Positions 24,283-33,404 of a DNA stretch of 64,000 nucleotides are shown here, piece after piece; positions within the stretch are counted from its first letter, which is position 1, and each line of letters starts with the position of its first letter. The notes beneath the pieces were generated by a model. The model ran no database searches and had not been told where the DNA came from. It was given only the letters and a program-made list of their open reading frames with translations. This DNA is from Acetobacteroides hydrogenigenes (GTDB lineage Bacteria > Bacteroidota > Bacteroidia > Bacteroidales > ZOR0009), in the NCBI RefSeq assembly GCF_004340205.1, contig NZ_SLWB01000005.1, positions 175,124-239,123 on the forward strand, written 5' to 3'. The position numbers were made by a program, and so were the translations under genes.

Positions 24283-26604
24283 ATGATACTACACCGACTC
24301 TCCATCCGAACCCTCCTTCTTTTTACCACTGCTGGGATTACCGTTATCATGGGCATCATCCTTCTTGTTACCAATGCCTCCATCCACAGCTCCATCGGAA
24401 ACTACACCACGCTTAGCCGAATAGACCATCTGGCCGAGTGCGCACTCCGGCTCCGCAAGAACGAGAAGGACTTTGTAAAGCTCGACACCAAGAATCCTGA
24501 GTTCTTTGCCACCGGGCAAAGCCGATACGTAGCCGAGTTCGACAGCATCTTGGCCATTACGCGGAGCACCATTGCCGAGCTTAAGGCGAACGATGCTTTT
24601 GCCTCCACCGAACTTCAGGCCGATATGGCCGCCATGCAGCAGGGGCTAAACGGCTACAGCCGCTCGTTTAAGCAGCTGGTCTCGCTCGTACGGGTTGTCG
24701 GGTTTAAGGACGAAGGCGTGGTAGGCAGCATGCGCAAGGCCATTCACGAGGTAGAGGGCGAGCTCAAGAAGGGCAGCAGCTACGAGCTGATGACCGATAT
24801 GCTGATGCTCCGCCGCCACGAAAAGGACTTTATGCTCCGCAACGACACCACCTACCTCTCCAAGTTTAAGGGGCAGATGGCCGCCATGCTTACCAAGGTG
24901 AAGTCGCCAACTATGGTAGGGCTGCTTCAGAATTACCAGAAGTACTTTGAGGAGTACGTAGCGCTTGGGGTGAAGGTCGGGTTAAACGATAATGGCGGCA
25001 CTTCTGCTACAATGAATAGCTTCGCCGACAGCTTCGAGCAGGCGCTCAACCATGCCCGCCTTCAGGTTAAGGAGCACGAGCAGAGCCGGAGCAACCGCTC
25101 GCTCTTCGTGCTGTTTGCCGTAATCATACTGCTATCGTCGCTGGTAGCGGCCATTTTGCTGCTCACCTCATCGCACATACTAAAGTCGATAAAGAAGCTG
25201 CAGGGCTACATCATGCGCCTTGGCAAAGGGGAACTCCCCCAAGCAATGGCCGTTGAGGGTTCCGACGAGATTGCCGCCATGGAGTCATCGCTCAATAAGC
25301 TAATCGGGGCCTTAAGCAACACGCGCGATTTTGCCGTAGAGGTGGGCAACGGCAACTTCGAGGCCAACATTAGCGTCTTCGACAACTCCGGCGAAGTGGG
25401 CGAGAGCCTTTTGGAGATGCGAAATAAGCTCTCGCAGGTAGCCCAAGAGCGGCATCGGCAGGAAGAGGATAGCCGCATTCGCCTCTGGATAAACGAGGGG
25501 ATTACGCTGGTAAACGACATTGTAAACAAGGGTAAGGACGATATCGAGGAGCTCTGCAACGAGTTTCTTACAGGAGTTGTTAAGTATTCGGGCTTAAATC
25601 AGGCGGGCATTATGCTCGAGGAGAAGGACGACGATGAGGTATCCTACCTTAGAATGGTGGCCACCTACGCCTTCGACCGCCGCAAGTACTACCAGAAGCG
25701 AGTAGAACTTGGCGACGGCCTAGCCGGAATGTGCTTCTGGGAGAAGGAGACTATCTACATAACCAACGTGCCTTCGGACTATAGCCCAATAGCATCGGCG
25801 CTGGGCGAGGCAAGCCCGCGCTGCGTGGTGGTTATCCCTCTTATTGTCGACAGCATGGCAATCGGGGTGATGGAGCTGGCCTCGTTTAGGGTTTTCGAAA
25901 AGGTAGAGGTGGAGCTCTTCGAACGAGCCGCAGGCATCCTTGCCGCACGATTGCTAGGCTTGCGAACGTCTATCGCCACAGCTCGCCTGCTGGAACAGAC
26001 CAAGATGCAGGCGCAGGAGCTGGCCGCACAGGAGGAGGAGCTGCGCCAGAATCTCGAGGAGCTGCACGCCACACAGGAGGCTTTCGAGCACAGGGAGGAA
26101 CTGCTACACCAGCAAATGGCGGATATGGAGAGTCAAATAGAGCAGGTTAGAAACGAAGCCAACACCGAACGAGCCAACTTTCTGGAAAGGATAGCCGTGC
26201 ACAAGCGAACCATTGATGCCTTTGGGGAGGCATTCCTGCTTGCCGAGTTCGACCTTAAGGGAAACCTAGAGTGGGCCAATAGCCGATTCTGCCAAACCTT
26301 TGGCGTCGATCTAGACTTCATCGAATTGTTTAACATGATTCTTTGCGAGCATGTTATTAACAAGGAGGAGGAGCTAAAGCGATGGGAGGCATTGCGAAGA
26401 AATGAAGCCTATGTAGGTCCGCTGTTCCTTTTCGTTGGAACTCGTACAGTACACCTTACTGCCAGCTACCAACCCGTAAGGGGAGTTGAGGTGAAGGGCA
26501 GCCACGTATTCTTTTCGGCAGCGGTTGTGGGCGAATCGTTCGAGAGCGACGTAACGCCAAGCCATAAGCCCGCAACGGTAACTTTCGAAACGGCCGATAG
26601 CTAG
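24283..26604 (+). CDS. HAMP/GAF/PAS membrane sensor without a known output domain
   Basis: A 773-residue inner-membrane sensory protein. Membrane helix 1 covers residues 10-29; a largely helical periplasmic sensor covers 30-271, with repeated LRKNEKDFVK/LRRHEKDFML motifs typical of four-helix-bundle ligand sensors. Membrane helix 2 is at about 272-295. A HAMP domain (296-350) and a second HAMP-like segment follow, then a GAF domain at about 403-565 (AGIMLEEKD to VMELASFRVFEKVEVELFER), a long Glu/Gln-rich coiled coil (575-640) and a PAS-like domain (about 645-735). No histidine kinase, GGDEF, EAL or methyl-accepting domain is visible. It probably signals through a partner (inference). It is monocistronic and ends at a shared terminator. 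Confidence 0.8.
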   Translation: MILHRLSIRTLLLFTTAGITVIMGIILLVTNASIHSSIGNYTTLSRIDHLAECALRLRKNEKDFVKLDTKNPEFFATGQSRYVAEFDSILAITRSTIAELKANDAFASTELQADMAAMQQGLNGYSRSFKQLVSLVRVVGFKDEGVVGSMRKAIHEVEGELKKGSSYELMTDMLMLRRHEKDFMLRNDTTYLSKFKGQMAAMLTKVKSPTMVGLLQNYQKYFEEYVALGVKVGLNDNGGTSATMNSFADSFEQALNHARLQVKEHEQSRSNRSLFVLFAVIILLSSLVAAILLLTSSHILKSIKKLQGYIMRLGKGELPQAMAVEGSDEIAAMESSLNKLIGALSNTRDFAVEVGNGNFEANISVFDNSGEVGESLLEMRNKLSQVAQERHRQEEDSRIRLWINEGITLVNDIVNKGKDDIEELCNEFLTGVVKYSGLNQAGIMLEEKDDDEVSYLRMVATYAFDRRKYYQKRVELGDGLAGMCFWEKETIYITNVPSDYSPIASALGEASPRCVVVIPLIVDSMAIGVMELASFRVFEKVEVELFERAAGILAARLLGLRTSIATARLLEQTKMQAQELAAQEEELRQNLEELHATQEAFEHREELLHQQMADMESQIEQVRNEANTERANFLERIAVHKRTIDAFGEAFLLAEFDLKGNLEWANSRFCQTFGVDLDFIELFNMILCEHVINKEEELKRWEALRRNEAYVGPLFLFVGTRTVHLTASYQPVRGVEVKGSHVFFSAAVVGESFESDVTPSHKPATVTFETADS

Positions 26605-26623
26605 TAGCACACTGCATAAAAGC

Positions 26624-26655
26624 AAAAGAGGCAGCCTTGCAGCTACCTCTCTTTT
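26624..26655. terminator. Bidirectional terminator between the sensor gene and efp
   Basis: AAAAGAGGCAGC pairs with GCTACCTCTCTTTT across a TTGCA loop, with A and T tracts on either side, between convergent stops. Confidence 0.75.
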
Positions 26656-26672
26656 ATAAAAGTATTTTTCAA

Positions 26673-27242
26673 TTAACCTCTAACACGCTCTACATAGCTG
26701 CGAGTGCGAGTGTCAATCTTAATCTTCTCGTCTTGGTTGATGAAGAGAGGAACGCGTACTTCTGCACCAGTCTCGAGGGTTGCAGGCTTAAGCGCATTCG
26801 ACGAAGCGGTATCGCCCTTCAAACCAGGTTCGGTGTAGGTAACCACAAGCTCTACGAATGGAGGAAGCTCGCAGGTTAGTACTTCTTCCTTATCAGCATG
26901 AACCATCATTTCTACGTACTGGCCTTCCTTCATTAGGTCAGCGTTCTCAATAAGGTTCTTATCAAGCGAAATTTGCTCGAAAGTTTCGTTGTGCATGAAG
27001 TTGTATCCAGCCTCATCCTCGTATAGGAACTGATAAGGACGGCGCTCAACACGAATAACGTCGATTTTTACGCCAGCGTTAAAGGTGTTCTCGATAATGC
27101 GTCCGTTCTCAAGGTTTCTAAGCTTAGTTCTAACGAAAGCTGGACCTTTACCTGGTTTTACGTGTTGAAATTCTACAATCGAACAGGGCTTGCCGTTAAA
27201 CTCGATGCATAGTCCGTTCTTAATATCTGCTGTAGTTGCCAT
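26673..27242 (-). CDS. efp: Elongation factor P
   Basis: A 189-residue translation factor that enters stalled ribosomes and promotes Pro-Pro peptide bond formation. Three beta-barrel domains are present: the KOW-like N-terminal domain with the tip loop VKPGKGPAF, whose Lys (residue 32) is the site modified in many bacteria; the central OB domain; and the C-terminal OB domain with [20 protein letters not shown] and TRSYVERV. A -7 element stands at 27269-27276. tsaB lies upstream in the same direction, 65 nt away. Confidence 0.95.
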   Translation of the reverse strand: MATTADIKNGLCIEFNGKPCSIVEFQHVKPGKGPAFVRTKLRNLENGRIIENTFNAGVKIDVIRVERRPYQFLYEDEAGYNFMHNETFEQISLDKNLIENADLMKEGQYVEMMVHADKEEVLTCELPPFVELVVTYTEPGLKGDTASSNALKPATLETGAEVRVPLFINQDEKIKIDTRTRSYVERVRG

Positions 27243-27268
27243 AAAGGGTTTACTATTTTATTTGGGTG

Positions 27269-27276
27269 CAAATATA
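27269..27276 (-). promoter_or_regulatory. -7 element for efp
   Basis: TATATTTG on the minus strand, 26 nt before the efp start; no clear -33 TTG. It suggests efp can be transcribed apart from tsaB. Confidence 0.45.
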
Positions 27277-27307
27277 AGCCATTGATTCTAAAAAATATCG
27301 CACTTTA

Positions 27308-28003
27308 CTAAAGGCCAAGCGAATTTTTTTTAGATTTTGTCACAACAAAATCCTTCAGATAAAATGGTTCGAAGTAGGCGACATCCACAAATTTTGCGGC
27401 ATCGAACAGCCGATGGGCAAGGTGAACCATGTTGGCAGCCGTATGGGTAACGTTTATAAATGCTGCATTTGGATGGTTGATGATCTCTATACACTTAGGC
27501 GCACCGTTGCCAAAAAAGTAAACCTTGCTTTCGGCAAGTTCTTTCTGAAACGAATTCTCGTCGATGATCAGCGCTTCGGTTGCTGTTTTAGGACTTCCAT
27601 CGCTATGGTAAAGCGCGGTGTAAACCTCCATTCTTCGGGCATCGATCATTGGGCAAAAGATGCTCCCCGTGTTGCCGCCCACCTGGTTGATGGCTCCTTG
27701 GGTAAGCGCCTGAAGGCTATCGATGGCTATCATCGGGATTCCTGAACCAAAGCAAATACCCTTTGCGGTAGATACGCCAATGCGAAGTCCTGTATACGAT
27801 CCAGGCCCCTCGCTTACGGCTACTGCCGAAAGATCTTTAGTGGTAAGGCTATTCTTTTTAAGGAGTTCATCGATGAATACAGCGAGCTGTCGGGCATGCG
27901 CTTGGGGTTCTGCGCTTTCGCGGATGTCGATGATCTTGGAATCTTTAGAAAGGGAAACGGAGCAAACCTCCGTTCCCGTTTCTATGCATAGTATGATGCT
28001 CAT
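27308..28003 (-). CDS. tsaB: tRNA t6A synthesis protein TsaB
   Basis: A 231-residue ASKHA-fold protein. It is the TsaD partner in making N6-threonylcarbamoyladenosine at position 37 of ANN-decoding tRNAs. Signature segments: ILCIETGTEVCSVSLSKDSK at the N-terminus, VAVSEGPGSYTGLRIGVSTA, and GICFGSGIPMIAIDSLQALT. It lacks the metal-binding HxxxH of TsaD, which separates the two. It lies 66 nt downstream of the HlyD gene in the same direction and upstream of efp, so this cluster may be one transcript with two translation-related genes at its end. Confidence 0.92.
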   Translation of the reverse strand: MSIILCIETGTEVCSVSLSKDSKIIDIRESAEPQAHARQLAVFIDELLKKNSLTTKDLSAVAVSEGPGSYTGLRIGVSTAKGICFGSGIPMIAIDSLQALTQGAINQVGGNTGSIFCPMIDARRMEVYTALYHSDGSPKTATEALIIDENSFQKELAESKVYFFGNGAPKCIEIINHPNAAFINVTHTAANMVHLAHRLFDAAKFVDVAYFEPFYLKDFVVTKSKKNSLGL

Positions 28004-28069
28004 GGTATCTTCTGTATCTTGGGCGCTTAAGGTTGCGCTTCCGGCGCGAAGATACTTAAATCTTGACCG

Positions 28070-29401
28070 CTATTCAAATACCTTATCTGCCGGAACAACC
28101 TCTACTTTGGTTCCGTCCTTAAGCTTACGCGATATGGCGCTAAATGGGGCAATTACCACCTCATCCTTTTTGGTTAGTCCGCTTAGGATTTGGATGTAGG
28201 TGTTATCCTGAATGCCCGTTTTTACCTTTACTCGTTTAACGCTTTTCTGTTTAGCGTTGTAAACGTAAACAACCTCTTCGCCTCCCGAGCGGTCGAGTAC
28301 ATCGTCCTCATCAATAGGTTTTACCTCTTCATCTTCCGATTGTTCCTCATTCTTTTTTGCTTTGGAGGCCTGAGCAATCTTTTTGGTAGTGTCGATGTAG
28401 TTGGTTACGGCCTGTATTGGTATGGTAAGCGCCTTGCTAATGCTGTTGGTTTGAATCTCAACCGATGCCGACATGCCTGGGCGGAATGGGCTTGCCATAC
28501 CGGCCTTCATGATGCTCTTGTAGGAATCTTCGAGCAGCAGCACGCGCACTTCGAAGTTGATTACCTGATCGGTGCTGGTTGCCGACGATGTTGCCGTGTT
28601 GGCAATCTGAGTTACAATTCCCTTGAACTTATGGCCTAGGTAGGCATCTACCTCTACAAGTGCGGTATCGTTGAGCTTTACCTTTACGATATCGTTCTCG
28701 TTAACCTCGGCGTACACCTCCATCTGGTTGAGGTTGGCAATGCGCATTACCTCGGTACCCGCCATCTGCATGGTTCCAACAACGCGCTCTCCCAGCTCTA
28801 CGTTTAGCTTCGAAACAATGCCATCCATAGGAGCGTAAACCGTAGTCTTCGATAGGCTCTCGTTGGTTTCCTTTAGAGCAGCCTGTGCGCTTTGAAAGTC
28901 GTACTGTGCTGCCTGTAGGTTGTTTTTCGACGAGTTGTAGGCCGCTTCGAAGGTTTCGTATTCGGCTTTCGATATCACCTTCTGTTCGAAGAGCGTTTTA
29001 TTACGACGGTACGCCTGCTCGTCCTTTTGCAGCTGCACCTGAGCCTGGCTAATGCGCGTCTTGGCTGAGTTTAGCGCCGCAGTTGCCCTGTCGCGCTGCG
29101 AGATGTACATGTCGGGCTTCACCTTAAACAGCAAATCGCCACGTTTTACTCTTTGCCCTTCCTTTACGGGTAGCTCAACTATTTCGCCCGACACATCGGA
29201 GCTGATCTTTACCTCGGTAACGGGCTGTATTTTACCATTTGCCGAAACATACTCCACAATGCGACGATCGGCAGGCTTTTCGATGGCTACTTTTTGCAGC
29301 TCGTCTTTTCCAAACCATCCGGCCTTCTTTCCAACTATAAGAAAAATAATAAGGACAACGGCTCCGATGATGATGTATCTGGTAAGCTTCTTCTTTTTCA
29401 T
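28070..29401 (-). CDS. HlyD/MacA-type efflux periplasmic adaptor
   Basis: A 443-residue membrane-fusion protein: one N-terminal membrane helix (KLTRYIIIGAVVLIIFLIVG), a barrel-sandwich (lipoyl-like) half around VSGEIVELPVKEGQRVKRGD, a long alpha-hairpin (about residues 105-200, ATAALNSAKTRISQAQ and onward), the second lipoyl half (TVYAPMDGIVSKLNVELGER), a beta-barrel domain and a C-terminal domain. An acidic insert (KKNEEQSEDEEVKPIDEDD, about residues 350-370) is unusual. It lies 3 nt after the TolC-like gene at 29405, so they form one unit; no pump gene (MacB or RND) adjoins them. Confidence 0.88.
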   Translation of the reverse strand: MKKKKLTRYIIIGAVVLIIFLIVGKKAGWFGKDELQKVAIEKPADRRIVEYVSANGKIQPVTEVKISSDVSGEIVELPVKEGQRVKRGDLLFKVKPDMYISQRDRATAALNSAKTRISQAQVQLQKDEQAYRRNKTLFEQKVISKAEYETFEAAYNSSKNNLQAAQYDFQSAQAALKETNESLSKTTVYAPMDGIVSKLNVELGERVVGTMQMAGTEVMRIANLNQMEVYAEVNENDIVKVKLNDTALVEVDAYLGHKFKGIVTQIANTATSSATSTDQVINFEVRVLLLEDSYKSIMKAGMASPFRPGMSASVEIQTNSISKALTIPIQAVTNYIDTTKKIAQASKAKKNEEQSEDEEVKPIDEDDVLDRSGGEEVVYVYNAKQKSVKRVKVKTGIQDNTYIQILSGLTKKDEVVIAPFSAISRKLKDGTKVEVVPADKVFE

Positions 29402-29404
29402 AGC

Positions 29405-30766
29405 TTATAGTTTAATAGGTACTCCTTTGTAAAAGTCTAGAATTTTTGTCTTAAAAATGAACTGGTACTTCGCCTGTAGCAGCTCCGACTCCGATTGCGA
29501 CAGCTTATTCTTTGCCGTATTGTAGTCGAGCGAGTTGGCGGCTCCTACGTTGAATTTCTTGTCTATGCTACTAAACGATTCGGCAAGAGCTTCACGAGCT
29601 TTTTGCGTGGCAGCATACTTCTTTAGCGCTCCAACAGCATCGGCATGAGCCTGCGATATCTCCTTATAAAGCGTGTTCTTACGCTGCTGAAGATCGAGTT
29701 GGGCTAGCGTATGGCCAATACGGGCATTGCTAACCTCGTACTTGGTGCTAAACCTGTCGAAGATTGGGATGTTTAAGCTCAACCCGATACCGATGCTCTG
29801 GTTCTTATCGAGTTGGTCGCGTATTGCCTGTTTACCATAGATCATCGATCCATCGGGATTCAAGCCTTTTAGCTCCATTGCTTGGTTAAAATAGCTGGTT
29901 CCGTACTGTGCCGACAGCATCAGCGAAGGATAGTAGCCGCTCTTTGCCAACGCCACTCCCTTTTCGGCGCTGGCTACTTTTATCTCGGCCGACTTTATTT
30001 GGGGTAGGCTTTGCGATGTTTGGTAGAGTAGGCCGGGTGTGCTTAGGGCGTACTGCTCGTTTACGGTTAGCCTCGACGGATGCTCAACTTTAAATGCAGT
30101 GTCGGCTGGTAGCTCCAGCAGCTGCTTTAGGGTAAGATAGGCAATGTCGAGCTGGTTTTGAGCGTTAACCAACGAAACCTCCTCTTGGGCTTGCTGCGAA
30201 CGAATCTCGAGCAGGTTGCTCTGCGATAGGTTGCCGGCATCAACCAGCTTTTGGGTACGATCGACCTGAAGGTGGGTTGTCTCCAGCTGGCGCTCGGATA
30301 TGGAAACCAGTTCCTCGTTAAAGAGCACCTGAAGGTAGGCTGCTGCTATATTAAGCGAGATGTCGTTGCGGGTTCGCTCCACCTCTAGCAAATCCGACTG
30401 GAGATCGAGCTTGCTCTTTGCAATGGTAGACCTGATACTAAACCCGTTAAAGAGGTTCAGCTGGCTGCCTATCCCCAAGCTTCCGCTCCAGGCAGTCTTA
30501 TCTACCGATGCAAAGTTGGAGTTGTCGCGCGATCGGCCAAAGCTTACGGTGTTGTTGCTACTGGCCGAGAGCGATGGGGTTTGGCTCCATTGCGCCTTCT
30601 TTACAGCATTCTGGCTAGAGGACACCCTAAGCTCCTGCTGCTTTATGGTAATGTTATTGCTGATGGCATACTGTATGCATCGTTCCAGCCCCCAGGGTTC
30701 TTGAGCAAGAGCTGCTGTCGAAGCCGAGAGTAGAAGGGCGAGCATGCCGACGGTTCGTAGGTTCAT
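29405..30766 (-). CDS. TolC family outer membrane efflux protein
   Basis: A 453-residue outer-membrane factor. The signal peptide is MNLRTVGMLALLLSASTAALA. The chain then shows the TolC pattern of two homologous halves, each with long coiled-coil helices and two beta-strands: WGLERCIQYAISNNITIKQQ near the N-terminus and LGIGSQLNLFNGFSIRSTIA for the first strand region; LGLSLNIPIFDRFSTKYEV later. I chose the start at 30766 because the longer start at 30799 would place 11 non-signal residues before a clear signal peptide. It is first in the unit with the HlyD gene. Confidence 0.88.
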   Translation of the reverse strand: MNLRTVGMLALLLSASTAALAQEPWGLERCIQYAISNNITIKQQELRVSSSQNAVKKAQWSQTPSLSASSNNTVSFGRSRDNSNFASVDKTAWSGSLGIGSQLNLFNGFSIRSTIAKSKLDLQSDLLEVERTRNDISLNIAAAYLQVLFNEELVSISERQLETTHLQVDRTQKLVDAGNLSQSNLLEIRSQQAQEEVSLVNAQNQLDIAYLTLKQLLELPADTAFKVEHPSRLTVNEQYALSTPGLLYQTSQSLPQIKSAEIKVASAEKGVALAKSGYYPSLMLSAQYGTSYFNQAMELKGLNPDGSMIYGKQAIRDQLDKNQSIGIGLSLNIPIFDRFSTKYEVSNARIGHTLAQLDLQQRKNTLYKEISQAHADAVGALKKYAATQKAREALAESFSSIDKKFNVGAANSLDYNTAKNKLSQSESELLQAKYQFIFKTKILDFYKGVPIKL

Positions 30767-30924
30767 AGATATCTTTGATATAGTTTGGTTAAAGAGCATT
30801 CTTACGCAAGTTAGCTAAAAATAGAGATTGGTTTATCAATTCCCGTAAAATAAATCTGACCATGCGGGATGCTGTGCTGGAGAGTGACTTGCGTGGCTAT
30901 TCTGAGTAGCCGAAGAGCCAAAAT

Positions 30925-30966
30925 AACAGCCAGCACCTCTTCTGTTTAAATAGCGTGCTGGCTGTT
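30925..30966 (-). terminator. Terminator of the SPFH-NfeD unit
   Basis: A 12-bp perfect stem AACAGCCAGCAC/GTGCTGGCTGTT (30925-30936 with 30955-30966), with an A-run on the left that gives U residues on the minus-strand RNA. Confidence 0.75.
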
Positions 30967-30988
30967 TGCTTATGGTACGAAAAAATTT

Positions 30989-31432
30989 CTAGGATCGTTT
31001 TACAATGGCTACGATGCCATCCATTTTTAGAATGGTAACCAGCGTATCCTTTTCTATTGGCTTTCCATCGATGCTTACGGCCTCCCATTCGGTTCCCCGG
31101 TAGAAGATCTTGCCGCGTCCATTCTCCGGAATAGCGTGGAGTACGTTAACCCTATCGCCAACAAACTCGGTGTAGTCCATGCCTCCTTTGGCTTGCGAGA
31201 ACTTTCGTCGGAGCAGCTTGCGGAGGAAGATGAGGAAGAGGATAGAGCTTACGCTGAAGGCTACAATTTGCCATGCGATGCTTGGCAGTACGCCCAAGTA
31301 GGTGAGCAGGGCTGTTAGCAGCGCGCCCATCGCAATAAAGAATGCGAAGAACGACAGGCTAAACATCTCTATCACCAGCATTATGAAGCCGATGATAAGC
31401 CAAAGCTGCGATTGACTAATTGCCTCCATCAT
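30989..31432 (-). CDS. NfeD-like membrane protein
   Basis: A 147-residue short-form NfeD protein: two or three membrane helices (LWLIIGFIMLVIEMFSLSFF and following) and a C-terminal OB-fold (GGMDYTEFVGDRVNVLHAIP to LVTILKMDGIVAIVKRS). NfeD partners an SPFH protein in membrane microdomains, and such a gene precedes it here. The start ATG overlaps the last base of the SPFH stop (TAATG), implying translational coupling. The serine-protease domain found in long NfeD proteins is absent. Confidence 0.88.
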   Translation of the reverse strand: MMEAISQSQLWLIIGFIMLVIEMFSLSFFAFFIAMGALLTALLTYLGVLPSIAWQIVAFSVSSILFLIFLRKLLRRKFSQAKGGMDYTEFVGDRVNVLHAIPENGRGKIFYRGTEWEAVSIDGKPIEKDTLVTILKMDGIVAIVKRS

Positions 31433-32385
31433 TACTTAATAGGTGTTGGGTTGCCGGGTGCTTTGGCATCCTGCTGCTTGATAACGGCTAGCGCTCCCGA
31501 TACAATAGAGGCCATGTCGCCGAAGTTAGCAGGAAGGATAAGCGTGTTGTTGGTCTTGGCCAGCTTGCCAAACTGCTCTACCAGCTGCTCGGCCACGCGG
31601 AGCTGAATGGCTTCGTATCCGCCCTCGTTCTTAATAGACGAGGCTACGGCCTTAATACCATCGGCTGTTGCTACGGCCACCGCACGGATTGCTTCGGCTT
31701 GACCTTCGGCGGTGTTGATTTGCTGAAGCTTTATACCCTCCGACTCGAGCACGACCTTTTGCTTTTGGCCTTCGGCAATGTTAATGGCCGACTGCTTTTC
31801 GCCTTCCGACTGTAGGATTCGGGCACGCTTTTCGCGCTCGGCCTGCATCTGCTTCTCCATGGCGTGAAGAACGGACTGAGGAGGGGTTATATTTTTGATC
31901 TCGTAGCGAAGCACCTTAACGCCCCAGTGCTGCGAAGCCTCGTCGATGGCCTCTACTACGGCGCGGTTGATGGTGGTGCGCTCCTCGAAGGTGCGGTCGA
32001 GCTCAATCTTACCCATCTCGCTACGCATGGTGGTTTGCGAGAGCTGCGTTACGGCAAACACGTAGTTGCTGATACCGTATGCGGCCTTTTGGGCATCGAT
32101 AACCTGAAGGAATACCACGCCATCCACAATAACCTGTACGTTGTCGCGGGTGATGCACACCTGCTCGGGGATGTCGAAGGCCTGCTCCTTGAGGCTGTAC
32201 TTGTAGGCTACCTTGTCGAAGAAGGGGATTACAAAGTTGATACCTGGCTTTAGCACTTCGTGGAACTTACCAAAGCGCTCGATGATGTAGGCCGATTGCT
32301 GTGGAACAACCTTCACCGTCATCAGAATTAGAAGTAGCGCAAACGCTACAAGGGCGATAAGCGCCCCAGAACCCATACCAATCAT
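31432..32385 (-). CDS. SPFH/stomatin-like membrane protein
   Basis: A 317-residue SPFH (band 7) protein of the stomatin/QmcA branch. It has one N-terminal membrane helix (ALIALVAFALLLILMTVKVV), then the SPFH domain beginning VVPQQSAYIIERFGKFHEVL and including QEQ-rich oligomerisation helices (MQAEREKRARILQSEGEKQS). Such proteins form large rings or cages in the membrane that house or control proteases and NfeD partners. It is the first gene of a two-gene unit with nfeD. A near-match -7 box (TAAATTTA) is upstream on the minus strand. Confidence 0.9.
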   Translation of the reverse strand: MIGMGSGALIALVAFALLLILMTVKVVPQQSAYIIERFGKFHEVLKPGINFVIPFFDKVAYKYSLKEQAFDIPEQVCITRDNVQVIVDGVVFLQVIDAQKAAYGISNYVFAVTQLSQTTMRSEMGKIELDRTFEERTTINRAVVEAIDEASQHWGVKVLRYEIKNITPPQSVLHAMEKQMQAEREKRARILQSEGEKQSAINIAEGQKQKVVLESEGIKLQQINTAEGQAEAIRAVAVATADGIKAVASSIKNEGGYEAIQLRVAEQLVEQFGKLAKTNNTLILPANFGDMASIVSGALAVIKQQDAKAPGNPTPIK

Positions 32386-32486
32386 AGTTTTCTACATTAA
32401 AGAATAGTAAATAATAGAGCTTAACAGTGGCTAAATTTAGTATTTATGTTGATATGGAGAGCCTTTTTTGTTAAAATTCTTTGGGG

Positions 32487-32978
32487 CTATTCGTTTTCGG
32501 GCTCCAGAATGAGAAATCCTACGGTAGCGCCTACCAGGGCAACCAGCTCCTGCGGGCTTAGGTAGAGCTGTAGCCCGCGCTTCCCGGCGCTGATGTAGAT
32601 TCGGTTGAAGGCGTTGCAGCTCTCGTGGATGTAGATGGCAAAGCGCTTTTTCATGCCTATGGGCGAGCAGGCTCCGCGGATATACCCCGTGATGGGCAGC
32701 AGCTCCTTCATCGGGATCATCTCGCAGCTTTTGTTGCCCGAAAGCTTGGCGGCCTTCTTCAGGTCGAGCTCTTCGGCTCCGGGGATGACGCAAACGAAGT
32801 ACCCCGACCGATCGCCCTTTAGCACCAGCGTTTTGAAGACCTGCTCGACGGGCTCGTTGAGCTGTTGGGCAACGTGCACCGCGCTCAGATCGGCTTCGTC
32901 TACCTCGTAGGCTACCAGCTCGTAGCCAATTTTTGCCCTATCCAGCAGCCGTGCTGCGTTTGTTTTCTCCGTAGCCAT
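32487..32978 (-). CDS. ybaK: Cys-tRNA(Pro)/Cys-tRNA(Cys) deacylase YbaK
   Basis: A 163-residue YbaK/EbsC family trans-editing enzyme. It hydrolyses Cys mischarged on tRNA-Pro in the cytoplasm. Landmarks: the N-terminal NAARLLDRAKIGYELVAYEV, VAQQLNEPVEQVFKTLVLKG, the catalytic-site lysine segment LKKAAKLSGNKSCEMIP and the GYIRGACSPIGMKKRFAIYI motif. The ATG at 32978 starts the family sequence; a longer frame adds 19 unrelated residues. It stands alone on the minus strand. Confidence 0.9.
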   Translation of the reverse strand: MATEKTNAARLLDRAKIGYELVAYEVDEADLSAVHVAQQLNEPVEQVFKTLVLKGDRSGYFVCVIPGAEELDLKKAAKLSGNKSCEMIPMKELLPITGYIRGACSPIGMKKRFAIYIHESCNAFNRIYISAGKRGLQLYLSPQELVALVGATVGFLILEPENE

Positions 32979-33158
32979 GTTCCTTGCCAATTTTCGGCAA
33001 GTATAGCTGATATTTCCCAAATCCGGCATCGGCAAATGCGGTTTGCTCGCCCATAACAGGGCTGCTTGTTGCTAGGGGCTGCAAGGCAGCATTATATTGG
33101 AGATTTGTTGCCCATTTTGCTACCTTAGCAGCATACATTAACCCAAAAACCTACCCCT

Positions 33159-33404
33159 ATGGATATCCTTAAGCTGGCCCACCGCCTTACTGGCGCCCAC
33201 CACTACATCAGCAGCGCAACCACCGGCACCCCCGTAGAGTTTGCCGCCAAGCTCGGCATCGCCGAGAGCCACCTCTACCTGCTGATAGCCGTGCTGAAGC
33301 AGCTGGGTGGCCCCATTGCCTACTCGCGCAGCCGTAAGACCTACCTCTACACCCGCCCCATTGCCTTTAAGCTGGGGTACGAGGAGGTTAAGGAGCCCCA
33401 ATAA
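33159..33404 (+). CDS. Small helix-turn-helix protein
   Basis: An 81-residue protein. Residues 25-55 read as a winged-helix or HTH core (GTPVEFAAKLGIAESHLYLL then IAVLKQLGGPIAYSRSRKTY), followed by a short beta-wing ending YTRPIAFKLGYEE. It may bind DNA; nothing indicates the target. Its stop codon is overlapped by the first unit of a 21-nt palindromic array (33403-33620), so transcripts of this gene would carry the array in their 3' end. Confidence 0.62.
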   Translation: MDILKLAHRLTGAHHYISSATTGTPVEFAAKLGIAESHLYLLIAVLKQLGGPIAYSRSRKTYLYTRPIAFKLGYEEVKEPQ

